The notes beneath the pieces were generated by a model. It saw nothing but the letters and a program-made list of their open reading frames with translations, made no database searches and was not told the DNA's origin. The position numbers and the translations under genes were made by a program. 64,000 bases of DNA from Stereocaulon alpinum (Eukaryota > Ascomycota > Lecanoromycetes > Lecanorales > Stereocaulaceae). The stretch lies in NCBI GenBank assembly GCA_018257865.1, contig JAEUBA010000004.1:682001-746000 (forward strand), read 5' to 3'. Of this stretch, positions 46,199-58,310 are shown piece by piece (within the stretch, counting starts at the first letter, position 1; every line of letters starts with the position of its first letter).

Positions 46199-47961
46199 TC
46201 AAGCGGGACCCGCTCCCACAGGCCTAGCCCCACTCAAATTCACAACCATTCCAGGTCCAACCTTCCCACCAAACGTCGAAGCTTTCTTCTCCTCTCGCAC
46301 CCAACCGGGCACTTCCTTGTCTGCCCTAGCACTGAGGACATCCCAAACACGTGGAAAGCCCACTTGTAGTGGCGACGCATTTTTGGCGCCTGTTATTGCG
46401 AAACGGTGGGATGAGTGGCTGATGAAGCCGTGGAGGAGGTCTTGTTCAATGAGAGAGGCGACGATGGATTCGATGGTTTCCATTGTTGGGAGGAGTGGAG
46501 GCTCGGGATCGACTGCGTCGGCGAGGTCGGGGTCTATGTAGCCGTTCATTATTGGTGGTGGAGTGGTAGCTTTTGGGAACATGAATATGGAGTTGGTGTG
46601 GGGAGGTCGCGTGTTGGCTTGGCTGTCCATGAGGGCGTTAGTGGCCCTTTCTTTCGGGTCGAGCGCCTTCTTCTCCAAGGAGATGGCCAAGGCAAGCATA
46701 TCTTGCAGAGTAAGCGTGGGTGCTTTTTTGTTCATAGCGTCTCCTTGCGAGCCAGAGAGCAGGAATGTTCGACGAGCCAGTGAGCGCCAGACAAGGATTT
46801 CGCAGCGGTTCAGTAGCTGTAAAAGTATACGTTTGCTCAGAAACCATTCTGCGTTCTCGCTGTCTAAGTCTAGGTAGCGGCGGAAGGATGCTATGTCGCC
46901 TTTGGCAATGGCCGTGCATAACGGGCCAAACTTTTCTGAAAGATCAGCGGCTTCCGGTCGCCGAAGCAGTTGGGCAGACGGAAAGCGGCCAAGGATGATG
47001 TTTGATGTGACAAGGTAGATGAGTATCAATCGCCGCTGATTGATGCATTGAACATGACACTGATCGTACGCCGCTTGAAGGGCGAGCTGAGCCCGGTAGA
47101 AATGACTATTGGCGAAGAGGTACCGTCCTAGATAGTAGAGAAAGGTGACGCGCTGGGAAGCTGGAAAGAGTGCTAGAGGAGGCGATTGCTGGTATATATT
47201 GCCGAAAATCTGCTCCGCACTCCGAAGCTTGCGGCAATGGAAGAAAAGCTTCAGGCAGAGATTGGCTGTCAGATAAATCCCGATCCTTCGTCCCTCGGGT
47301 TTACCATTGCTATCGATACCGGAGAGATTGCCGCTTCTCTCGCTCAGGCACTTCTTGAAAGCTTCTCTTATCACGTTGGCAGAGCTCTCAACAAGAGTGA
47401 CTCTCTCCACTGCTTCCTCGGCACCTACGGTTGATTCTCGCCGGTTTAGATGCTCTGTAAGATCCGGTCTCTTGTCTAGACCAATTGCTAGTCTGGCTAA
47501 CGTCTGAGAAAGGGATATCACGGTAGGCAGGATCATAAGTCCCATAGAGAAAGCGCCAAGAGCCAGAATACATTGGCTATGAAAACATGAGCATCATGTT
47601 TTGCAGATATCGGATTCCAAGCTTACTTCAGCAGCGCTTTTAACTGATCGTGAGTCTCCACTAGATTGCCGACATCAAGATCGCGCAGGAAACTGAAATA
47701 CTTCACCATGAATGTAATGAAGGAGGACCTTGAACCCCCTTCCTCGCCCTCCTCGTACTCTGGTATGAAAGACTTGCACTTATTCTCGAGAGCGTTTTGA
47801 CTACTTGCACCGTAAACCTGCCTTATTTCCGATATCATCTGATTATATAGCGGTTCTAGTGGAGGTTCATATTTCAGATATTGTTGTAACTTCGGCCCAT
47901 TCTTTTCCCGCACGATATCAGCTATCTCTGCCAGGAATTTGTCGACGATAGGTGGACTCAT
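46199..47961 (-). CDS. PCI-domain protein (Thp1/CSN12 family)
   Basis: Two exons, 47961-47627 and 47576-46199 (50-base intron, phase 2), 570 residues. The N-terminal third is helical (MSPPIVDKFLAEIADIVREK, DLGNL-like LDVGNLVETHDQLKALL), followed by paired helices typical of TPR-like/PCI proteins. Key blocks: LFFHCRKLRSAEQIFGNIY, RVTFLYYLGRYLFANSHFYRAQLALQAAYDQC, RRLILIYLVTSNIILGRFPSAQLL. The PCI winged-helix part is around LSEKFGPLCTAIAKGDIASFRRYLD to ETIESIVASLIEQDLLHGFISHSSHRFAITG. The Thp1/PCID2/CSN12 group acts in TREX-2 mRNA export or with the COP9 signalosome. I cannot decide between the two from sequence alone. The last ~70 residues extend beyond the usual PCI end. Confidence 0.75.
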
Positions 47962-48358
47962 GATGGATTGATGAGTAATTCTTTGTTCTTAGCACATTGA
48001 CGCGTTCAGAAGTCGGAAGGAGGTTCAAGTATCTAGAACCCTTGAAGCGCAACTAGCGTATCTGACCAAATGCATAGCAATGCTCCGATGTTCAGAGCAT
48101 TCAAGGAGAGCCATGGCTGCACTTTCAGTTCGTTCATATGTAGGAATGCATACAATGCTGTTGTAGCGCGTCTCTTGACACCAAGCATTAGGGCTCTGCA
48201 TGACCGTTGCCAAGAAAAGTCGGGCCGAGGGTGCCGACATGCCGGATGATGCCATCGTGGATTGATAGAAAAATTTGTCCACAGCATCTTCCATTTTCCC
48301 CCTTCGATCACCACCTGTTAGCTTCCGAAGAATTCAGTGAGCATCATCCACAGCTAAA
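47962..48358. other. Divergent promoter region
   Basis: Between the divergent PCI-domain and peroxiredoxin genes. Short minus-strand frames here were rejected. Confidence 0.45.
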
Positions 48359-49138
48359 ATGGCATCGCTATTCACTCGCGCCTCTCCCTGCTCCCTCACA
48401 GGCCTCACATCATCCATCCGACCAGCTGCACGCCCAGCTACTTCCCCCTTCCTTCGTCGCGCTCTCGCAACCGTCATAGATGAACAGCCACGACTCAGAC
48501 TCGGCAGCATAGCGCCTAACTTTCAAGCACAAACCACACAAGGTGATATCGATTTTCACTCATGGCTCGGTGGGAAATGGGCCATTTTGTTCTCGCATCC
48601 AGCAGATTTCACACCAGTCTGCACAACAGAGCTCGGAGCATTTGCAAAGATGAAGGGCGAATTCGATAAGAGAGGCGTCAAAATGATCGGTCTGTCAGCG
48701 AATGATCTCTCTTCGCATGGCCGGTGGATCCAGAATATCAATGAGACGTCCAAGACGGACCTACAATTCCCAATAATTGCGGACGCAGACCGGAAAATCG
48801 CATATACGTGTGATATGGTTGATGCTCAAGATGTAACCAATAAAGATGACAAAGGAATTGCCTTTACGATAAGGAGCGTTTTCGTGATCGATCCCCAGAA
48901 GAAGATCAGGTTAACAATGATGTATCCGGCCTCTACAGGTAGAAACACTACGGAGGTTTTGCGAGTAATTGATTCGTTACAGACGGGAGATGCCAAAGGT
49001 GTTACAACGCCAATTAATTGGATACCTGGCGACGATGTTATTATTCCGCCTAGTGTGAGCACAGAAGACGCGCGGAAGAAGTTTGGGGAGGTCAGGGAGG
49101 TGAAGCCTTACCTTAGGTTTACGAACGTTGGGAAGTAA
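48359..49138 (+). CDS. Mitochondrial 1-Cys peroxiredoxin
   Basis: Single exon, 259 residues. AhpC/TSA family, 1-Cys (Prx6-like) type. It reduces hydrogen peroxide and organic peroxides with the peroxidatic cysteine C88 in FTPVCTTELG (the conserved PxxxTxxC is PADFTPVC). Other hallmarks are the N-terminal LRLGSIAPNFQAQTTQGDIDFHSWLGG, a possible thiolate-stabilising Arg in FTIRSVFVIDP, and the long C-terminal domain ending LRFTNVGK. No second Cys at the resolving position of 2-Cys enzymes was seen. The first ~38 residues (MASLFTRASPCSLTG...RRALATV) are Arg/Ser/Ala-rich without acids, a good mitochondrial targeting peptide. Yeast Prx1 is the closest known role model. Confidence 0.92.
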   Translation: MASLFTRASPCSLTGLTSSIRPAARPATSPFLRRALATVIDEQPRLRLGSIAPNFQAQTTQGDIDFHSWLGGKWAILFSHPADFTPVCTTELGAFAKMKGEFDKRGVKMIGLSANDLSSHGRWIQNINETSKTDLQFPIIADADRKIAYTCDMVDAQDVTNKDDKGIAFTIRSVFVIDPQKKIRLTMMYPASTGRNTTEVLRVIDSLQTGDAKGVTTPINWIPGDDVIIPPSVSTEDARKKFGEVREVKPYLRFTNVGK

Positions 49139-49972
49139 CATAATGAGGTCATTACTGAACAAAGTGGAATTTCAGCAACGTTCCTTTTGCAAGGTTGGAA
49201 ATGGTTTCAATCAATCATCTTTCCAACCATACTAGGCCCTGGCTTTCCGCTCAGTTCGACAATGTTCCTGAGTGTCAGGACAGCATATCGTCTTGTGTCA
49301 CAAGACTTTGTTTCCGTGCGCTCTTGTTTGCTACTCTCTATGAGCATTATCTACAGTGATTGCCCTCAGATTTCGTCCCTGTATGAGCGAAATATAAAGC
49401 CTACGCCTATACCCACGAGCTACATCCGTTCATGAATAAACGGAGCCGGTCTAGTAACTCCAGGCGGACTCAAGCTCGAAGATCTACAATGGGTTAAGCA
49501 GGTGAAGGAAGCTAGGTGCTTGGGAAGGGGCTTAGCCAATGACATTAACCGCCAAGCAGTTGCAAATCTTATAGGTCAGAATGTCCCTCTTAACCTCTAT
49601 ACATGTTAGAATCTCAGTGGAAGCCCATGGTATATTGTTCTGTAAAGGCACACATGTCAAGGGTTTCGGATACTAGAGCTGAGAGCAGATGACTAATGAG
49701 TGAATCCATTACGACCGCCGGACTGCGTCGTTACAGAAGGCATCGGTGCAGTTGCATATCAAGTCGGTCTTTGCCATAGCAGATTTCTGCCACAGCACTA
49801 CGAACACGAAGCTCGATGCATGTGTAGAGAGTCACATATTCGCAGAGTAGAAGCGAGACGAGATAGGCAGGAATAGACATGTACCTTAGCCTGATAATTG
49901 CTTATGAAGGGAACAGACGCCATTTCGTCGTTATTCTGCGACTCCTACTCCCCAATTCCTTCTTGCGCTGAC
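49139..49972. other. Intergenic, convergent 3' ends
   Basis: No gene supported between the peroxiredoxin gene and the convergent uncharacterised gene. Confidence 0.45.
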
Positions 49973-51113
49973 TCAACAATCAGACCGCACGACCCACGCC
50001 CACCCCCTCTTCGCCAGATCCCTCGCCCCCAACTTACTATCTTCCATCCACTTCTTGTTCAACGCGACCCCAATCTCCTCATAATCCATATACTGCTCCT
50101 CCACCCCCTCCATCAGAACCCTCAACATCTTCTCCACATTCTTCATACAATGCTCCCTCCTATCCTCCCACGCCTTATCTCTCACCTGCCATTTGTCTCC
50201 CTGAACCTGCTCAACCCTCACATTCGACGTCTTCATAATCCAATCGTAATGGTGGCTCCACACCCTACCGACTTCGTACGCCGCACGCGTTAGCCGGCGT
50301 GTTGTCCATTCTTGACCTTCTTGGCATCGCTCGGCCCAGTCAGCTAGCGGCTTGTAGAGTTCGTCGCTTTCGGTTATGAGGGTGTCTATGATGTCGAAGA
50401 ATTGTTGGTGGGTGCTGGGGTTGAAGACGTCTGCAGAACGGGTGTCAACAATCGACTGGGAGTCTGCAGTAACAGGAAGGCTTACTTCCGCTGCTGCGAT
50501 CAAAGTCCACGTACAAGTCCAGAACATCGCATAGGTGTACCAAGTGGCCTCTCAGACGCATCGCCATCGTGTAGCCATAGAGATCGAATTTGACAGAGTA
50601 CGGGCTTCCAAGGTCCTTCTCAGCTCGGGGGTTATGGGATCCTGCACGTAGTTCTCCAGCACTCGAGGCACGCGTCATCTGGCCTCTAGGTTTGACATCA
50701 GAGGTGATGATGTTACCAGACTTTGTTCTGCCAATGAACCGGACTGACCCTGGAGGCGCGACAATGATGGTAGACCCGTCCTCCATAGTCATCAGTCCTC
50801 CCTCATCATAGTCGTAGTCATCATGACATTTGGCAAAGTAATCTCTCGTAGCCATTGCCTTGTCAAGTGGTGTGGAAGCCCTGGAGCCGTTGCATGTAGC
50901 TCGAGAGGTGTAGACGGGGCTGTAGCTGCATGACCGCTCTGGCGCAAGACTGATGGACTTCCGCCGGACTAAGGCCTTGGAAGGGAGGACATAGCTGCTT
51001 GAAGACGACCTTGATGGTAGAGGAGTAGCGCGCGGGCGGCGGCACATCGCGAGATTGTGCACGAGGCCTTTGTTTTTGAGTTCACGAGCAGTGTAGAAAA
51101 TGTAAGGGTTCAT
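49973..51113 (-). CDS. Uncharacterised protein
   Basis: Two exons, 51113-50486 and 50430-49973 (55-base intron GTAAGC...CTGCAG, phase 1), 361 residues. Start chosen at the ATG of MNPYIFYTARELKNKG. The first half is Ser/Arg-rich and low in order, with a conserved-looking middle (DGSTIIVAPPGSVRFIGR, RGQMTRASSAGELR). The second half is helical and acidic/aromatic (HQQFFDIIDTLITESDELYKPLADWAERC, RREHCMKNVEKMLRVLMEGVEEQYMDYEEIGVALNKKW). No known domain, signal peptide or membrane helix was seen. Codon use and splice sites look normal, so it is probably a real gene of a lineage-restricted family. Confidence 0.62.
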
Positions 51114-52678
51114 GGCGTTGGATTGCTTTTGGGGACAAGATATGTTGAAATTGTGGAGATCTTGAGAGATCTGAAGTAGAGACGAGGGCACGTTGCCAAA
51201 TGTAGGAAGGATTGTGGGCTCTTTTTAGGCGGCTAGGGAGCTTGCCTTCGGGTATGCAACAGGCTAAAAGGCAGACGCAATTTCGGAAAATATGAAATAC
51301 AGGTATTCTACATATCAGGAAGCCGACGAAGAGCCTCATGTTGTCGTGGTTAAAGGGAACGCCTGTCAATGAACGGAGGAGAATCTGCTCGGAACCCTCA
51401 AACCAGCAGCGACCAGCTGATCAGGGAAGTTGGTATGCATAAATACCCCATTACCATGGCAAACAGCCCGCATTCACCGAATCGTAGATGCTCACATCGC
51501 CATTGGGAACTTGGGTTTCGAACAGATCGGAAAAAGCACTAAAGTACGTCAATGCCTTATGCATCAATTGGAATGACCATGAGAGACCCTGCAAGGTTTG
51601 ATTCAGGCGGAGTGCAGGCAGCTTCGCGGAAGATACGATCGGAGGTTGTTCACGCACATCGGGTAGACGCATGATTGAATCTCAACATACCTAGCAGTGA
51701 ACGTGCATGAAATCTCCTACCTGATGCCATTCTGGCATCGTTAATCATCGTCTCAATACAGATACATAGAGAGCAGTCGATACTTGCAAACCATGCCAAG
51801 GCAGAACCGCCAGGCAGGCGGTTCTCTAGTAACCAACGAGAAGGAACCACTAGTATTTGGCCTGTCCGGATCAACATCACGCAACCCTTGTGTCTATCGA
51901 CATTCACGTATCTTCCGATGGACGTCCGCGGCCATCAAGGGCCATCACCCATGTGTTGGCATACCTCCCGCCCCTCTCCCCGCGGAGATCTTCACCCCAC
52001 TATGTTCCCTTCAGAATCTCTTGTGGCAGTGCCACGTATTGCTGCCAACGCTTGATCCTGTGAATTTGGAATTAGGCATCAAATCGAAAGAAGATCACAA
52101 CACAAGTCTTGAGAATATCAGCCATTCGCTACCGAAATATATACCCGCAATTTGGTGGAGGCAAGGTCCTACGGTATGCTCACCGTGTGCAAGGGGGATA
52201 GAATTCACCATCAAGCTCAATGTCGCCCTTCTTCGCTTTCCCCACTTTCAGGTGGACGATGAGGAGTACATCGATTATTTTCTCCTTTGTTCACCATCGT
52301 TTAAGTCCTTTCAGGAAAGCACCTACCCACTGACCAGTCTTCTCAGTGACCTCCTTGTCATCAACTGAATCCAATGCGTCAAGGTCACCCAAAAAAGGCC
52401 CAAGATATCGGCCCATCGAGCTTTCTCTATGACCTAGCGATATAGCGTCGTGCTCGATACCTGGATGAATTGGAGAGCACCAGTTACCATGGAGGTTTCC
52501 TCTCCCATGTCTCTGAAACGTAGATATTTGTGATAAGCATGGTAGTGGAGGCATGGCAAAGTAGCCCTGTTGTTATTGTGGCCATCTGAGCCATACAATT
52601 TGTAGATGCCGGATCTGTTCTGACTGTAGAGCCACGAACTGAGTGGAGTTGGAGCTTCATCGGAGTTCTCTTTGACGT
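51114..52678. other. Region of uncertain coding content
   Basis: Several medium frames overlap here: plus 51784-52368 (194 codons), and minus 51907-51650 and 51672-51451. The last reads like a protein end (LNQTLQGLSWSFQLMHKALTYF...SVNAGCLPW) and could be exons of a small gene, but I could not build a model with matching phases. Confidence 0.3.
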
Positions 52679-53380
52679 CTAGGTCGGCCAAACTAGCGGC
52701 GTTATCACTCTTTGTATCCTGGCCTTCAGTCGTTGTATACAAGCTATGAGCGCTCTTCGTACCAAGTTCCACACACGGTTCTTTAACAACGCCTCGTGCT
52801 TGCTCCCACCATCCCCATTATCGGTTGCCAAAGATGGGTCCAAAAGGCCATCTGAGCTGAATGCCGCTTCACAGCGAACCGAATACGGTACATCTTTGCT
52901 AGCTAAGTCCCAGTTCACCGTCATGGTAGATGGTGCGTGAACACGTTCTGGGCCAGACACAATGGTGGTGGCACTATGACAGTCAACCGATGTACCAGCG
53001 ACTTTGCTTTCTTGGTCCTGACCTGAGTCCATCCTGTGCAAAGGGCGAGGATCCGTGTGTGCTGAATGACTCAACAGCGTTTGCAAATTATCCAGAAGAG
53101 AGCTGGAGTTCGTCTCATCCAAAGTGGATCCTTCAGAGCTGGCCTTACATTTGCTGCATTCACACCATGACTCGGTAGCAAGCGACCAAAGACCCCTCTC
53201 CTTTATTGAGCGCAGCAACTGCGAATTTGTCGGCCCTGAACCGCGAGCTAGGTCTTCTGCGGGCAGTACATTGCATTGAGTACTGTTTGAAGGTTGAAAG
53301 AATGGAGGAGAGTAGGAATAGAAGACATAATCTGCGAGAGTGGTAAAACCTTGACCATTAATGTCCGTTTCAACCATCAT
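52679..53380 (-). CDS. Hypothetical protein, model uncertain
   Basis: Minus-strand frame of 233 codons starting MMVETDINGQGFTT. It is polar, Ser/Thr/Asp-rich, with a CECSKCKASSEG cluster of cysteines at about residue 74. No known domain. The frames directly downstream (52772-52434, with SLADLDVKENSDEAPTPLSSW, and 52554-52291, with GRYLGPFLGDLDALDSVDDKEV) also look protein-like but lie in other frames. The real gene may therefore extend to about 52291 with introns I could not place, or be frameshifted. Confidence 0.35.
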   Translation of the reverse strand: MMVETDINGQGFTTLADYVFYSYSPPFFQPSNSTQCNVLPAEDLARGSGPTNSQLLRSIKERGLWSLATESWCECSKCKASSEGSTLDETNSSSLLDNLQTLLSHSAHTDPRPLHRMDSGQDQESKVAGTSVDCHSATTIVSGPERVHAPSTMTVNWDLASKDVPYSVRCEAAFSSDGLLDPSLATDNGDGGSKHEALLKNRVWNLVRRALIACIQRLKARIQRVITPLVWPT

Positions 53381-53613
53381 GGTAGGTAGCGGTATGTTGA
53401 TAGAGGTACCAGATTTCCCTAAGGTAATAGAGAGGCTCTAATTCCAGGCTCTGTGGTGTTAAGATCTCGGCCTTTCTATTATGAGCTGGTCTACATTTCA
53501 AGTTGATCGACGCTAACGAAGATTGCGCGCGACATTGCGTGATCCCAATACCAGCCTCAATTTATCATCATACGAACGATTTGCGTATAAAATCGGCTCG
53601 AGATACTGCGGTC

Positions 53614-55603
53614 TTACAATTTCGGGATGTCGTCGAATACGAACAAATTTCTCCCCGAGTCACCTCTTTTGACCAAGCCAGTCCTTCCTATCGGCTCTCT
53701 ACTCCCGGTTGCAAGCTGCTTCAAGCTTTTGACATCGCCAGTATTGGCAACGAACCGGCAGTTGTTACTAACAAGACGGCCTACAATGAAGCCTTTCGAT
53801 GGAGTGCCATTGCGATTAAACTCGGCCGTGTAGGTCTGGCCGTTCACGATCAAAATAGTTCATACAGATTTCGGGTACAAGCTGGAAATGGGACTTACCT
53901 CAACAACGGCTTCACCATCGGCCTGAGCACTGATCGATGGGACCGGTACATCTGTCACATGAGACGGTAAAGGATTCCTATCCGGATATGCGGAACCATC
54001 TCGTCTTGGACGTGTGGAGAGACAGACGACATGCTGATAGGTCAATACTCCGCCATTCGCAAGAATCAGGCCATGCTGGCCCTTTCCGCTCCTGAGCTCT
54101 CGCACCATTGCTGTTAAGGACTGGGCGGAGTTTAGTAGGCTTGCTATATGATCGCTCTGACACCTTGAGCTTCACTCACATGCATTGAATAATTGTTCCC
54201 TGCACCACCGAATGAGGTTAGTCCTCCCAAAAGTGTTATGGGCTTTGAAGACCCTGTCAAATGAAGCCCAAGATGATGGCAAGCGATTTTTGGAACGATG
54301 GGGAAGCAGCTGTTCTGATGGTCAGCATGCAATTTACACTTGCAGGTAGTTACCACATACGAGTAAAAGTCAAATAGATCGATATGCTCCTTAGTCAGGC
54401 CGGAGATCCTCATGCAAGCGTCTAGTGAACGTGAAATGGAGGGGCTTGAATAATAGTCTGGACGCTCCCAGACTGCACGGCCATGCTCGTAAGACTTTGA
54501 TCGAAGACCGTGAGTACGAGGACATCGGGCACCTACAATTGCCAGAGTCTTGCGTACCCGCCCCACCTAGTGGGTAGATCCATTTTTGCTCAGGGACACC
54601 AAGCTCTTTCGCGTACTCCGTTGAAGTTAAGATACAACTTCCAGCAAGATTTATGTTGTTGAATGCATTCATTAAAAGCGGGTCTGGGCCCGTATCAGCA
54701 CAATTGCTAACAACGATTTTCATTTAGTGGGAGAGGATTACAAGGGAAGCAAATCATTCGGTTACGGTATGTCACCGTAGATATTGTTTCTGCAGTCGGC
54801 GCAGGCTGTCCGTAATCCCATGAAAACTGGTTCTGCTCGGCGATTTTGGCAAATTCTGCATACAACTGAGCGGACTCGATATTGTTTTGCTCAATCGACT
54901 GTCCGCGATGAGCCCTAAATGCGTTCTCATACAGCGGATAAACATGTATGGGTAGGCCTATTGAATGAAGGGTGCCAATGCCTGCAGCGCCGCGACTATC
55001 AGTAAGCACAGCATTCGGAAATTTAGGCGTGGAAGGCCATACTTTTGCCAAAGTTCGAGGTTCTTAATGGAGATGCCGCCTTGACCCCTGCGTCCGGCGA
55101 GGTCCAGCCAGGAGGCGGCATCCGGCTCGCACTCGCGCATGCACTTACTACCGATCTCATGCGGCATCAGCACCTTCACCCATTCTTTCTCGGCCTTGGT
55201 AGGCTAGGTTTTACTTACGTGAGGCCAGAGCCTCCCCACCAGTAATGAGCGTAACCTTACTTTCGCCTTTCGAAATTCTCCTAGCTGCTTCATCGACAAG
55301 CTTCATTGGTTGATTGCCTCCATGCTCGCTATAAATCTTGTGCTGAGGTTGGATGCCGAGCTTTCGCGAAAGTAAGCCAGGTAAGTCAGCATAAGGCCAA
55401 CTCCACGTGGCGACGACAGAGACACTGTCAATGTTTGACTGGAGCTCCTTCTCGGTAGTGGCGGTCAGACCAGCGTCTTTCAGCGCATACAGGGTTGCTT
55501 GTTGCATGAGTTGCATAGGTTCAATGGCGTCCTCGACCTTCTTTGACTTATTCTTGACCTCGCCAATGGCAATAACAACTGGTGTCTTCCGGCGGGTAGC
55601 CAT
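53614..55603 (-). CDS. Thiolase-like acetyl-CoA acetyltransferase homologue, eight exons
   Basis: Eight exons (55603-55219, 55147-55043, 54981-54742, 54683-54537, 54472-54361, 54309-54164, 54110-53899, 53835-53614) with seven introns of 51-71 bases. All phases agree, giving 522 residues. The fold is thiolase-like, of the SCP2-thiolase-related group: PVVIAIGEVKNKSKKVEDAIEP, ATWSWPYADLPGLLSRKLGI, GESKVTLITGGEALAS, SIGLPIHVYPLYENAF, KWIYPLGGAGTQDS, LFDFYSCFPIVPKIACHHLGL, PITLLGGLTSFGGAGNNYSMH, LILANGGVLTYQHVVCLS. The usual nucleophile motif (VCASG) is replaced by EHGGNQPMKL, with no Cys, and the GHPxG motif by GGAGNNY. So acyl transfer by the classical thiolase mechanism is unlikely. The C-terminal ~100 residues form an extra OB-like domain (TAEFNRNGTPSKGFIVGRL). 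The role is unknown. Confidence 0.82.
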
Positions 55604-56418
55604 ATTTAAGATTACAAGATGAACAACGATGGATAACAATGAGCTATTGTATCGCAGCCTCTACACAACGATCATTGCCTCAGATGATATCTGAAACCGA
55701 TGTATCGTACGAATGTCTGAGCCAGTAACGCTACCTTATTCAGGCCCTAGGGAACAATGTGAGAAGGGATGAATGGAAACCGACACTGATAAGCCTCAGG
55801 CACGAAGGACGTCGGATTGGTCGTGGAGAAGGATCAGAATGCGTCATGCGGAAGGCACAATCGAAGCCTGCAAGTGACGAATATCACTGACTGGTCCTCA
55901 TAGTATTCGAAGATGGACGGTAATGATTTGGTCGCTTGGGACTGAGTCATAGAATGTACGGGATACAGGGCAAACTGTCGCAAACAAACCTAGCAACCAA
56001 CGGTTCTGTCAGAGAAGCAACACTCCCTTCGTAGATTGTGTGAGCTGCTCGTAGATGGTAGTATGTTGCTTCATGAAACGTCGAGAGACACTGGTAGCTA
56101 TTGGACCTCTGAGCTTGTAGAGTCTGACGGAAGTAGGAAACGGCTCAACCGTTGCGCCGCGCCACGCAATGCAAGCGGCTTGGCGCGTTTGCGGAAAGCA
56201 AACGAGCCAATGACATCAAGTTCTGCGACCCTTGCCCCTTCCTGTGGGATGGGGGTGATGTTGGCGTCTGCCTAGATGTCAGCTCCATCCTTCATCCTCC
56301 TTCATTCCTACATAACCTGTCCTTTCCTCACTTTCCCTCGGACAGCAAGTTCTTCCTCTCCTTCTATATTGATATACTTATCAACTGTTTCTTAACTCTT
56401 CAGCGAATTTCTACCGCC
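55604..56418. other. Divergent promoter region
   Basis: Between the divergent thiolase-like and membrane-protein genes. C/T-rich stretches precede the plus-strand start; no gene supported. Confidence 0.45.
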
Positions 56419-57604
56419 ATGTCAGGCATCGCTCACAGTCTGGTGCGGCGTGGGGTCGAAGTAACCCAACAGCACTACAACTCGCCCCAGAGTGATGATG
56501 ACGAGCAAATCAAGCATGTTGCCACGTGGGGTCTGGCACTCATTTGGGTCACTTTCATTCTCTACCTGGCTATGGTCTCCGCCGTAAGTCTATGATACTC
56601 CTGATTTTCGAGAAGTCTGAAGCCTGATCCACCATTTGTAGGTTTCCTACACCTATGGCCATGTTATTGCGACCCTCACGATGATTGAAACTCCTACCGC
56701 AACCGCCTTCAAAGTAGATTACATCGACGAAGTCGATGGGCCTCTCCTCGACCAGAAGACCGAAGACATGACTCCTGTTGAAGCCGATCTTTTCCTCGTT
56801 AAACAGAAGCCCATTACCTCGAAGATGCGAACAGCACTCAAGCATATCAAGTCCATTGGTGGACGTTGGGCCGGCTTCCGGGGCCTCCAAGTCGCACTCA
56901 TCTACCACTTTACCCACGGCCTCATAACCAACCTTTTCGAATCCACATTCAGTGCCAGATACCGTCCTATCATTGCTATCATCACCAGCGTCGTCCTCTG
57001 TCGCCTTCAAATGACTTGGACCCATATAGTCATTTCTAACCCAAGCGAGAAGGCCTGGTACCGCCGCAGACCCTCTATTCAAGCCTGCAAGAACATCATT
57101 ATTCCCACCGCAGTCCTAGCTATCGCCCAACAAGCCGCTCTATATGTGCCTACTGTTCTTCTCGTTAGCGCAGCCGATATTATGATAGGTGGTGATAAGA
57201 GCCAGAAGAAAGGCGCCTGCCTCCAACTATTGTTAGTTGTTCTCAGCGTCATCGCCACAGTCGTCCTCATCATCATCCCCGCCGACGTGACGCTTAAGCG
57301 TGTGCAAGCTTCTATGCTTCCAGATGAAGACGAGTCCATCGTTCCATTCGACCGGACCTTTGGTGGAAAGGTCAAGCCAGAGATCCTCGGAGGCAGCGGT
57401 GCTGTGGGTATGCTGGATGCATGGAAGACATTTGATTGGCCTGCAAGACTCAGGTTGGTAAAGCTTTATGCCAAAATCTTCGCTATACAGGTCACTACTA
57501 CTATCATGTTCTTCATGATTGTTGTTGGGGAACTCCGGTTGATTATGGGTGATGACTTTGCGAAGATGCTGAGGAAGGCTCACGAGCACGTCAAGCCGCA
57601 GTGA
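56419..57604 (+). CDS. Conserved multispanning membrane protein
   Basis: Two exons, 56419-56583 and 56642-57604 (58-base intron, phase 0), 375 residues. Five or so hydrophobic segments can be seen: WGLALIWVTFILYLAMVSA, YRPIIAIITSVVLCRLQM, IIIPTAVLAIAQQAALYVPTVLLVSAA, LQLLLVVLSVIATVVLIIIPA, IFAIQVTTTIMFFMIVVG. Between helices 1 and 2 lies a polar segment with paired Glu/Asp (DYIDEVDGPLLDQKTEDM), then RWAGFRGLQVALIYHF. The C-terminal tail is short and basic. No transporter or enzyme signature was recognised. The regular length and clean splicing suggest a functional, lineage-conserved gene. Confidence 0.75.
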
Positions 57605-58310
57605 TCGTGGGATGTCACAAGATTTCTTCTAACACAGTCCTTTGCTGTACTATACGAGGATGACGCGTTGGAATGCGGGCTCGGCAGCGCTTGGATTACG
57701 CCGCAAGTTAGATAGCATTATGAAAGCTGTATTATCCACTGAATTACATTCATTTACTCGACTCAATTGACGGCAAACGCCGTTAGGTGGTTGTGAACAT
57801 CGGAAGCTGGCTAATTCGTAGGACTTGGGGTGGAGAATGCCAAGCCTACGAAATTGGGTTAGGTGGGTTCTCCGCAGCTCGTTGGCTGCCACCCTTATGC
57901 TTGCTGTTCACGATGTCACAAAACTCAGTCGTATGCACTATCGTTCAGCCTTCAAGAGCCATGAAGTTTTCCAATTGCTTCGACAATGGCTGATATCAAG
58001 AATCTTCATACGACATCAATCTTGTCTAGGTCACCTTGATGCATGTGCGAGCTTTTCATTCATAGCACGTACTGGAAAGCCTAAGGTAGTGGAGATTGTC
58101 AAGGCTACAGGTAATGTTTTGTCAAGGTAGCCACCCTTTTGTCCACCATCCGTTTCCTTTTCTTGCTATTTTGTAAGGGGTACTAATACAGTTCATTGGT
58201 GGTTGTTAATGCCGCTGAGCAGTTGCTCAGTGGTACGTATATGAGCAAACCCTTCAGCCTAGGTAGCCGCACAATACCTGGACCACTCTACGAGATGCAG
58301 TTTGAGTTTC
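57605..58310. other. Intergenic
   Basis: Upstream of the RTA1-like tail relic; it may hold unrecognisable remains of that copy's 5' part. Nothing supported. Confidence 0.35.

Noticed and set aside
48025..48314. 89-93 codon minus-strand frames upstream of peroxiredoxin
   Set aside because: They lie in a short divergent promoter, overlap each other in different frames and match no family I know.
51784..52368. 194-codon plus-strand frame
   Set aside because: No recognisable domain, and it overlaps protein-like minus-strand frames; coding direction cannot be decided.
54391..54566. Apparent frameshifts in the thiolase-like gene
   Set aside because: Each apparent break is explained by a GT-AG intron of 51-71 bases whose phases match exactly, so the gene is intact.
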